Source of the DNA: Lachnospiraceae bacterium
GTDB lineage: Bacteria; Bacillota; Clostridia; Lachnospirales; Lachnospiraceae
Reading direction: 5' to 3'
NCBI GenBank assembly: GCA_031280955.1
Contig: JAITGA010000011.1
Span: 1 to 47,861 of the forward strand
Length of the DNA: 47,861 bases
Made by a program: the position numbers and the translations under genes
The notes under the pieces: generated by a model
What the model saw: the letters and a program-made list of their open reading frames with translations, nothing else
What the model was told of the DNA's origin: nothing
The model's database searches: none
In this document: positions 42,488 through 47,861 of the stretch, piece by piece
Numbering within the stretch: position 1 is the stretch's first letter
Layout of the letters: every line of letters begins with the position of its first letter

Positions 42488-43426
42488 ATGTCAACTAACA
42501 TTTTGAGAAGCCGTTCAAGCGATGAATATCAAACCGATGAGTATCGGTTGGTGGTCGGGATATCATCCCGCGCCCTGTTTGATTTGACCCATGAGAACAC
42601 GATTTTTGAAACCGAGGGGGTCGAGGCATACTGCCGCTATCAGATTGAACATGAAAATGATGTTTTACCGCCGGGGTCGGGGTTTGCCTTGGTCAAAGCT
42701 TTGCTCAATCTCAATACGCTGTGCGGTGAGGAGCGGGTTGAGGTGGTTATCATGTCACAGAACAGTCCCGATACTTCGCTTCGGGTTTTCAACTCGATTA
42801 CTCATTACGGACTGGACATCACGAGGGCTGTATTGGTAAGCGGGGCTTCGCTTTCTCCATATTTGGAAGCGTTTCGGACTGATTTGTTCTTGTCGGCTGA
42901 TGAAGCCGATGTCCAATCAGCTATTGATGCCGGGATTGCTGCGGGAATTATTTATTGCGGATGTGCCCACGAATACCGTCAGGGTGATTACTCGCCGATA
43001 CGGATTGCCTTTGATGGCGATGCGGTCTTGTTCTCTGATGAAGCTGAAGCGATTTTTCGCCGCAGCGGACTCAAAGCATTTAGCGAAAACGAACATCGCC
43101 ACGCTCTTAGACCGCTTTCCGCCGGCCCGTTTGCCCGCTTCCTAAAAATCATTTCCGACCTGCAAAGTGAATTTCCTGCCGAAAGCTCGCCCATCCGCAC
43201 CGCCCTTGTGACTGCTCGCTGTGTCCCCGCCCACGAGCGTGTCATTCGCACCCTCCGTGCTTGGAATGTTCGAATCGACGAAGTTTTCTTCCTCGGCGGC
43301 ATCGACAAGCAAGCCATCCTAAAAGCATTTGCCCCTCACATATTCTTCGACGACCAAGAGATATGGACTATCCCCGCCGCCCGGTTCGTTCCCGCGGCAC
43401 GAGTCCCGTATCGGCATATTGCGTAA
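42488..43426 (+). CDS. 5'-nucleotidase (cytosolic, PF06189-like)
   Basis: The 312-residue protein resembles the bacterial cytosolic 5'-nucleotidase family related to eukaryotic cN-I: RLVVGISSRALFDLTHENTIFETEGVEAY, VVIMSQNSPDTSLRVFNSI, AFDGDAVLFSDEAEAIF and the C-terminal FLGGIDKQAILKAFAPHIFFDDQ. HAD-like aspartate-containing motifs are visible in AFDGDAVLF and FFDDQ. It should dephosphorylate nucleoside 5'-monophosphates. GAGGAGGTAGCC precedes ATG 42488. Driven by a LexA-box promoter, so it may serve nucleotide-pool balance or salvage of damaged nucleotides during the SOS response. Confidence 0.85.
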   Translation: MSTNILRSRSSDEYQTDEYRLVVGISSRALFDLTHENTIFETEGVEAYCRYQIEHENDVLPPGSGFALVKALLNLNTLCGEERVEVVIMSQNSPDTSLRVFNSITHYGLDITRAVLVSGASLSPYLEAFRTDLFLSADEADVQSAIDAGIAAGIIYCGCAHEYRQGDYSPIRIAFDGDAVLFSDEAEAIFRRSGLKAFSENEHRHALRPLSAGPFARFLKIISDLQSEFPAESSPIRTALVTARCVPAHERVIRTLRAWNVRIDEVFFLGGIDKQAILKAFAPHIFFDDQEIWTIPAARFVPAARVPYRHIA

Positions 43427-43644
43427 AGGGGTGGTGAAAAGTAATCCTATAGGTAATCATATAGCGTACTTTGTCTTGCATTGTGTGTAGTTAAGGTGCA
43501 TAATTGAGGTTAAAGTGGATAAATATATATAAGCAATGGAGCAAAGCTTTTGTCAATACATAAAATGAGAGGATGAGCATAAATGTTAGAGCAGTAAAAC
43601 TCATTTCCCAGAGAACATCCAGAAAAATGAAAAGAGGCGATATC

Positions 43645-43998
43645 ATGTTACAAAACAATATTATCGACCCGCGTATAAATGCCGTTATTAGCGAGGTTGT
43701 ACATGCAACAAAAGATACTTTGGGCGATAGGCTTGAAAAGGTAATACTTTTCGGTTCGTATGCGCGTGGAGATTATGATTCAGAATCAGACATGGACATT
43801 TGCATACTTGCGGATGTACCCAGAGCTGAAACAACAAAATGGCGCAGAGATATAAATAAACGCATATATGGGATTGATTTGAAGTACAACTTGCTTGTTT
43901 CCTTGCATGTCATCAACAGCGGTATATTCTATAATCATGTTGATGTATTGCCATTCTACAGGAATGTATTACAGGAAGGAGTTGAGGTTGATGGATAA
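43645..43998 (+). CDS. MNT-domain nucleotidyltransferase antitoxin
   Basis: The 117-residue protein has the minimal nucleotidyltransferase motif ILFGSYARGDYDSESDMDICIL (GS at 37-38, Asp49 and Asp51). In MNT/HEPN systems this protein neutralises the HEPN RNase, often by adding AMP residues. GAGG seven bases upstream supports ATG 43645; upstream in-frame starts at 43573 and 43627 are weaker. Its stop overlaps the HEPN start by 8 nt. The gene is AT-rich compared with its neighbours, consistent with transfer. Confidence 0.88.
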   Translation: MLQNNIIDPRINAVISEVVHATKDTLGDRLEKVILFGSYARGDYDSESDMDICILADVPRAETTKWRRDINKRIYGIDLKYNLLVSLHVINSGIFYNHVDVLPFYRNVLQEGVEVDG

Positions 43999-44401
43999 GT
44001 ACAGTATTTATGATTTATCGCGATTTAGAATAGAACAGGCACGTGAATGTCTGCAATCAGCAGAAACACTCATGAGCATTAATCACCACAAAGATGCTGC
44101 TAACCGCTCCTATTACTGCATCTTTCATTTAATGAGAGCGGTATTGGCGTTAGACAGTTTTGACTCTAAAAAGCACTCTGGCATCATATCAGAATTTCAG
44201 AAGCGTTACATTAAAACAGAAAAGTTTTCTGTGAAATTTTCCGATACGATAAAAGATGCCTTCGATATTAGGAATGACAGCGATTATCAAGATTTCTATA
44301 CCATATCAAAGGCTGACGTTCAGCTTCAAATTGAAAACGCAAAGGAATTTCTTGAAGCTGTTAAAGTGTATGTTACGACATTTGCAAAGGAGCAAAAATG
44401 A
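43991..44401 (+). CDS. HEPN-domain toxin
   Basis: The 136-residue all-helical protein (FRIEQARECLQSAETLMS, KDAANRSYYCIFHLMRAVL) has the subfamily motif FDIRNDSDYQDFY (Arg94, Asn95, Asp98, Tyr99). In this group the usual Rx4-6H site appears as R-x3-DY, so classic RNase activity is less certain. It overlaps the MNT gene by 8 nt (ATGGATAA), so both are translated together. AAGGAGTTGAGG lies upstream inside the MNT gene. Confidence 0.88.
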   Translation: MDKYSIYDLSRFRIEQARECLQSAETLMSINHHKDAANRSYYCIFHLMRAVLALDSFDSKKHSGIISEFQKRYIKTEKFSVKFSDTIKDAFDIRNDSDYQDFYTISKADVQLQIENAKEFLEAVKVYVTTFAKEQK

Positions 44402-44437
44402 AGCGAACCTAAGTAGAGGAATCTCTCTATTCGCACA

Positions 44438-45259
44438 TCAATCAGAATAGCAAAGCTCATTTACATCTATATCAAGCCGCGGTCGCCATTCTACCTTAGT
44501 TCCCGATATTCTGGCTTTATTAAATAACACTACATCCTTTAACTCAGCAAACGGATCTTGCGCAAGATACGGTTTAACATCAAAGAGTTGCTCATTGCCA
44601 TTATCAAAGGTTATCAACAACTGATAATCAGTCTGCGGCATTACCTTGACTGCCTTTGGGCGGGTGAGGAAACTCACCATCGCCGTGACTGCCGCTTTCA
44701 TGGTATCACGCTTGTAGGCTTGATTCCAACGGTTGACGGCAATATAATCAAACACCCCTGCCCGCTCCCGTGGCCAGGCATCGCCGCCCATGTGGGTGAG
44801 GGCTCGCTCGATATCGGCAAAAGTGGAAACGATACCACCCCCACCGCCGCCTGCGACTGCCACCATGATACTGGGCTTGCCTATCATGAAAGAGACCTCT
44901 TTTTCATCACTGTTCCATTGCTTTGTTGCTTGACAGCGGCGGAGTTTATCGAGGAAAATCTTGAAATCTTCGCTGATTTCACCCCAATAAACAGGGCTGA
45001 CATAAACAAATGCATCGGCATTATCCACCTTTGTCTGTAGCTCATTGAAACCGTCGGTGTCGCCATAAAGACAGCGGTGTTGATTAAAGCAAATCCCCCA
45101 ACCATCATCGCACATCATGCACTTCGTCAAGTTAAGGCTTGAAAGTTTCACCATTTCTACTTCCACACCCAACTCGATAGCCGTATCGACTGCCACCTTG
45201 ACGAAAGAATGGGTTATTCCGTCATTTTTCGGCGTTCCGGAAATAATAAGTAATTTCAT
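44438..45259 (-). CDS. Iron-sulfur flavoprotein fused to DUF2442 domain
   Basis: The 273-residue protein begins KLLIISGTPKNDGITHSFV, an FMN-binding flavodoxin-like/NADPH-FMN-reductase start, and has a cysteine cluster CMMCDDGWGICFNQHRC (~46-62) typical of iron-sulfur flavoproteins. SPVYWGEISEDFKIFLDKL continues the fold to ~200. Residues ~205-273 (VMPQTDYQLLITFDNGNEQLFDVKPYL, FNKARISGTKVEWRPRLDIDVNELC) match DUF2442, normally a separate small protein found near toxin-antitoxin genes. The fusion is unusual and may come from gene joining next to an MNT/HEPN pair. AAGGAGG precedes ATG 45259. Confidence 0.85.
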   Translation of the reverse strand: MKLLIISGTPKNDGITHSFVKVAVDTAIELGVEVEMVKLSSLNLTKCMMCDDGWGICFNQHRCLYGDTDGFNELQTKVDNADAFVYVSPVYWGEISEDFKIFLDKLRRCQATKQWNSDEKEVSFMIGKPSIMVAVAGGGGGGIVSTFADIERALTHMGGDAWPRERAGVFDYIAVNRWNQAYKRDTMKAAVTAMVSFLTRPKAVKVMPQTDYQLLITFDNGNEQLFDVKPYLAQDPFAELKDVVLFNKARISGTKVEWRPRLDIDVNELCYSD

Positions 45260-45296
45260 TTTTCCTCCTTAATAAATCATTTACTATTTTAATCCC

Positions 45297-45821
45297 TCAT
45301 TTACCAAACTTTCCATACGACACCCGTGCGGAAAATGGAAGTTTCTCCCGCCGTGAACCCTCTCCATCAGGCAAACCTATTGGTAAAACCACTCGTAGAT
45401 GATAGTCAAGTGGGACATTTAACAGCTCACAGGCGGCACGTTGTTTGTCAGCAACGAAAAAGGGACTGTCCTGCCATAACGAGGAATAGCCAAGTGCTGT
45501 TGCCGCCAGTAACATCTGGGCGGTGGCGGCAGCATAATCTTCAAGCTCAAAATTGCACTTCCAGTTTTGCTTTGATTTTTCCGTAAAGACGACTATTACT
45601 GCCGGAGCAGTTAGGAGTGCATCAGTAGGAGTAATATCGCATAGAGGTTGAATTTCTTCACGATTTTGCAAAATAATCAGTTTTACACAACCACTATTAG
45701 TCCCTGACGGAGCTGCCAGACCGGCGGCGGCGATTTTTTCCAAATCAGCAAGCGGGACGGCGGTAGGCAGGAATTTCTCCTTGTGTGAATAGCGTTTTTC
45801 GATAGCGGTAAAAATATCCAT
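45297..45821 (-). CDS. Nitroreductase family protein
   Basis: The 174-residue FMN-dependent oxidoreductase has the family start MDIFTAIEKRYSHKEKF, the FMN-contact region AAGLAAPSGTNSGCVKLIIL, and MLLAATALGYSSLWQDSPFF near the C-terminal part. Substrate is unknown; quinones, flavins or nitro compounds are usual. GGGGGGAA lies upstream of ATG 45821. It precedes the iron-sulfur flavoprotein gene by 37 bp on the same strand, so the two are probably an operon of flavin redox proteins. Confidence 0.92.
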   Translation of the reverse strand: MDIFTAIEKRYSHKEKFLPTAVPLADLEKIAAAGLAAPSGTNSGCVKLIILQNREEIQPLCDITPTDALLTAPAVIVVFTEKSKQNWKCNFELEDYAAATAQMLLAATALGYSSLWQDSPFFVADKQRAACELLNVPLDYHLRVVLPIGLPDGEGSRREKLPFSARVSYGKFGK

Positions 45822-45886
45822 ATTTGATTCCCCCTTTGTTTTCTTTTAGTAATAGTAAACCACATCGGTTAGCTTATCAGCTGCTT

Positions 45887-46018
45887 TTACAGGAATAAAC
45901 TTTCGTACTTGCTGTTTTTCGCAATATCGGCAAGTTTAGATTGGAGTATATTCTTCTCGAAAGCTGTTAACGCTTTTTCTTTATTTTTGCTTTGCCATGC
46001 AGGTTTGAATAATCCCAT
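45887..46018 (-). CDS. 43-residue small protein (MGLFKPxW type)
   Basis: This short ORF encodes a peptide beginning MGLFKPAWQSKNKEKALTAF and ending with KYESLFL. TAGGAG lies 8 nt before ATG 46018, a good site. The start resembles longer clostridial proteins beginning MGLF.P.W.S....AL.AV.K.....L..IAK that continue into helical repeats, so it may be a truncated relative. It lies between the nitroreductase and PIN toxin genes on the same strand. Confidence 0.6.
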   Translation of the reverse strand: MGLFKPAWQSKNKEKALTAFEKNILQSKLADIAKNSKYESLFL

Positions 46019-46079
46019 GATGATACTCCTATCTTATGTTTAATTTCATTCCCTGTCCGATGAACGAGCAGGGATATTT

Positions 46080-46478
46080 TTACCAATAACGTGATACCCA
46101 CGGTAACTCCTTGAAAGCAGGGTCATCTGTCAAAAGTGTCATGTTTTCAACAGACACTTGTGCCGCATACATTCTGTCGAATGGGTCACGATGTTCCCAA
46201 TCCATTTTACCCGCAAGGTGAGCGTGTTGTGCCGTTAGAGGTAATTCAGTAGCACCGAACGCTTGTAGCATATCAAAATAGTTTTCTGCTACATCTTCAA
46301 AGCCGTGCAGCTTGCCTATTTTGTGCTTGTACATTATTTCATACGCACAGACAGCAGACACGAATTTTTGTGTGCTTTTATCAGCAATTATGTTTTTAGC
46401 ATTGTTGCTAAGTTTCGGACTTTCACGCACAGCCCATAGAAAAGTACAAGTATCAACGAGATATTTTACAGACCCCAT
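46080..46478 (-). CDS. PIN-domain toxin (VapC-like)
   Basis: The 132-residue protein has the PIN acidic motifs: YLVDTCTFLWAV (first Asp), VSAVCAYEIMYKHKIGK (Glu), DPFDRMYAAQ (Asp) and LLTDDPAFKE. It should be an RNase toxin. GGAGGACTTGCAAGC precedes ATG 46478. The start overlaps the antitoxin stop by 13 nt, so they are co-translated. Confidence 0.92.
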   Translation of the reverse strand: MGSVKYLVDTCTFLWAVRESPKLSNNAKNIIADKSTQKFVSAVCAYEIMYKHKIGKLHGFEDVAENYFDMLQAFGATELPLTAQHAHLAGKMDWEHRDPFDRMYAAQVSVENMTLLTDDPAFKELPWVSRYW

Positions 46479-46693
46479 GCTTGCAAGTCCTCCTCCGGCA
46501 GAGGCTCGAAAAAGCTATCGGGAACTTCTGCACCTTTGGCAAACCCGATGTTGCATTTATAGTTTGGTATTTCTGTTACTTCGTTCTGTACAGGCAGTAT
46601 AATTATTTCTACCCTTTTGTTGCGTAACGTGGGTGGGATTTCGACAATACCGTTTAATGCCGAACTGCCTATTGTTTGACGAACATATTCCAT
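46466..46693 (-). CDS. Antitoxin of PIN toxin
   Basis: The 75-residue protein begins MEYVRQTIGSSALNGIVEIPPTLRNKRVEIIILP, a short beta-hairpin DNA-binding-like N-terminus seen in antitoxins paired with PIN toxins (DUF2281-like), and has an acidic C-terminal toxin-binding tail (PDSFFEPLPEEDLQAWGL). ATG 46693 has GGAGGG upstream; ATG 46708 is less likely. It should autoregulate the operon. Confidence 0.85.
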   Translation of the reverse strand: MEYVRQTIGSSALNGIVEIPPTLRNKRVEIIILPVQNEVTEIPNYKCNIGFAKGAEVPDSFFEPLPEEDLQAWGL

Positions 46694-46972
46694 AATGCGA
46701 CCCTCCATGTTATTCGGGAGCTTAATAATCTTATATGGTCATTATAGCACAATAGAGTGGAAAAGTTAACCGCTTTTTCAGACTATTGTCCCGGGGCTGT
46801 TGTCATGTTTTATACAGCTTTTTATGAACTATTCTTAAATTCAGGCATTTGTAAATTCGGGCAAATTCGGGGCAAATTCGGGGCAAAACATGCGTGGCAA
46901 ATCCGTGCTGTCATTGCGAGGCGGTTTTGCGCCGAAGCAATCCATGTAAAGCAAAATTCGTGTGCACGATAC
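46694..46972. repeat. Intergenic with microrepeat and palindromic repeat
   Basis: No gene is supported. 46853-46888 holds a tandem AAATTCGGGGC unit (about 3 copies), followed by a partial B module and a C copy GTCATTGCGAGG...GCCGAAGCAATCC (46910-46943). The open frame that crosses this region into the metallopeptidase is translated repeat and not part of the gene. Confidence 0.75.
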
Positions 46973-47001
46973 TTGACAAGTATCCCAATTCCCGCCATGA
47001 T
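46973..47001 (+). promoter_or_regulatory. Promoter of YgjP-like gene
   Basis: TTGACA (46973-46978) and CATGAT (46996-47001) at 17-bp spacing. The predicted start point near 47008 lies after the in-frame ATGs at 46997/47000 and therefore favours the TTG start at 47036. Confidence 0.5.
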
Positions 47002-47035
47002 GTTGAGTGAAAGCAACCGTTCCCCGGAGGTTTAC

Positions 47036-47707
47036 TTGGACTATAATATAACTCGCTCCAAACGCCGCACTATCTCCCTCTTTGTCCTTGATGGCAAGGT
47101 TGAAGTCCGTGCGCCATATCGAGTAAGTAAGTCAGAAATCGACAAGTTTGTACATAGTAAAACTGACTGGATAAAAAAGCAACTGGACAAATCAGCAGAA
47201 CTTTTGACAAAGCGAGAAAATTTTTCGCTAACATATGGAGATGAACTACCATACCGGGGAGTATTACGTCCTATCATCTGCGGAAATGACAGGCGTGCCA
47301 GTTTCGCCGGCGGTTGTTTCTCGGTGCCGCCTGATTTGACACCCCCGCAAATCAAAGCCGCCTGTGTCAAGATTTACCGTCAGCTTGCAAAAGAAGATAT
47401 CTGCGAAAAAGTCCGTTATTTCGCCAGTTGGATGGGTGTTTCCCCCGCTGTGGTCAAGATAAATGGGGCAAAGAGCCGCTGGGGAAGTTGCTCAGCGCAA
47501 GGAAATCTCAATTTTTCTTGGCGATTACTGATGGCAGATGATAGTGTAATCGACTATGTAGTCGTCCATGAACTGGCACATTTAAAAGAGCTAAATCACT
47601 CGGTGCAGTTTTGGGCGATTGTCGAAAGAACGATTCCCGATTGCCGTGAGCGTAAACGGCGTTTGCGGGAGTTGCAAAAGAAGCTTGCCGGTGAAGATTG
47701 GGATTGA
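47036..47707 (+). CDS. YgjP-like (M48/DUF45) metallopeptidase
   Basis: The 223-residue protein has the YgjP pattern: NITRSKRRTISLFVLDGKVEVRAP at the start, KSRWGSCSAQGNLNFSWRL in the middle, and the zinc motif VVHELAHLKELNHSVQFW (HELAH plus a distal acidic residue). Members are putative zinc proteases related to SprT/M48; function is unknown. TTG 47036 is chosen because CCGGAGG ends 5 nt upstream, the family normally starts here, and the promoter start point lies just before; ATG 46997/47000 have no ribosome-binding site. Confidence 0.85.
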   Translation: MDYNITRSKRRTISLFVLDGKVEVRAPYRVSKSEIDKFVHSKTDWIKKQLDKSAELLTKRENFSLTYGDELPYRGVLRPIICGNDRRASFAGGCFSVPPDLTPPQIKAACVKIYRQLAKEDICEKVRYFASWMGVSPAVVKINGAKSRWGSCSAQGNLNFSWRLLMADDSVIDYVVVHELAHLKELNHSVQFWAIVERTIPDCRERKRRLRELQKKLAGEDWD

Positions 47708-47711
47708 TAAT

Positions 47712-47729
47712 CGGAGCAATATTGCTCCG
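47712..47729 (+). terminator. Perfect palindrome after YgjP-like gene
   Basis: CGGAGCAATATTGCTCCG is an 18-bp perfect palindrome 5 nt after the stop. No U-tract follows directly. 47730-47861 holds no recognised gene; a second palindrome GTGCCTTAAGGCAC lies at about 47808-47821. Confidence 0.4.
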
Positions 47730-47861
47730 ACAACTAAATTTTGCCAAGTATTTACGATAATTTTAGCGTATAGCTTCGTCAACTCCTCTTAATGTGCCAA
47801 AAGGCCGTGCCTTAAGGCACTAGTCATCGTCGTTTCCTTGCTCTACACAAAAATTCCTCGC

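Noticed and set aside
1-47861. tRNA or rRNA genes
   Set aside because: No cloverleaf with a GTTCRA arm and CCA-type end or rRNA-like stretch was recognised; a tRNAscan run would settle it.

Overview
The window looks like a chromosomal segment of an uncultured, flagellated, Gram-positive anaerobe of the Clostridia (Bacillota). Supporting signs are strong GGAGG ribosome-binding sites, TTGACA/TATAAT promoters often with an extended TGn -10, lipoboxes, PadR/DUF1700/DUF4097 and ABC-sugar cassettes typical of Firmicutes, a pyrophosphate-type phosphofructokinase, and Firmicutes-type LexA boxes. No rRNA, tRNA or CRISPR array was recognised.

Layout. 1-713: 5' part of a DDE transposase running off the left edge. 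1084-7820: flagellin, an Ig-like repeat protein, PPi-dependent phosphofructokinase, a MshEN/CheX-like protein and glycogen phosphorylase (motility plus glycogen use). 7871-11589: bifunctional DAHP synthase/chorismate mutase and a secreted YDG/LysM wall protein. 12040-15860: accessory, AT-rich block with a Thr/Asn-rich repeat protein, a coiled-coil protein with an anthrax-lethal-factor-like zincin signature, a lipoprotein and a previously unlisted 46-residue membrane peptide, the last three translationally coupled; this is the best candidate for an undescribed effector/immunity-type system. 15895-17917: EPSP synthase and a nicotinamidase-like hydrolase. 17970-23111: a consensus promoter containing a LexA-like box drives a radical-SAM DNA repair/modification protein, its DUF4130 partner and probably a nuclease-helicase fusion. 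23532-24075: BrnT toxin with an unusual partner. 24273-30581: cytosolic GH13 glycosidase, AraC regulator and a CUT1-type sugar importer lacking its ATPase. 30766-32905: PadR-DUF1700-DUF4097 operon with two operator palindromes. 32986-34789: ECF S component and S-adenosylhomocysteinase. 35118-38387: xylulokinase and a fucose/arabinose isomerase-like protein. 38408-43426: class A PBP, HolA, and a 5'-nucleotidase under a second LexA-like box. 43645-46693: accessory stretch with MNT/HEPN and PIN toxin-antitoxin pairs, a flavoprotein-DUF2442 fusion and a nitroreductase. 47036-47707: YgjP-like metallopeptidase.

A mosaic family of short palindromic repeats (recognisable by GTCATTGCGAG...GAAGCAATCC) occupies most gene 3' flanks, forms a perfect 68-bp four-copy array at 36607-36848, and has entered the 3' end of the DAHP synthase gene. 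Together with tandem repeats inside coding sequences, it gives this genome a strongly repeat-shaped character.

All functional calls are from reading the sequence and remembered family signatures; no database search was run.
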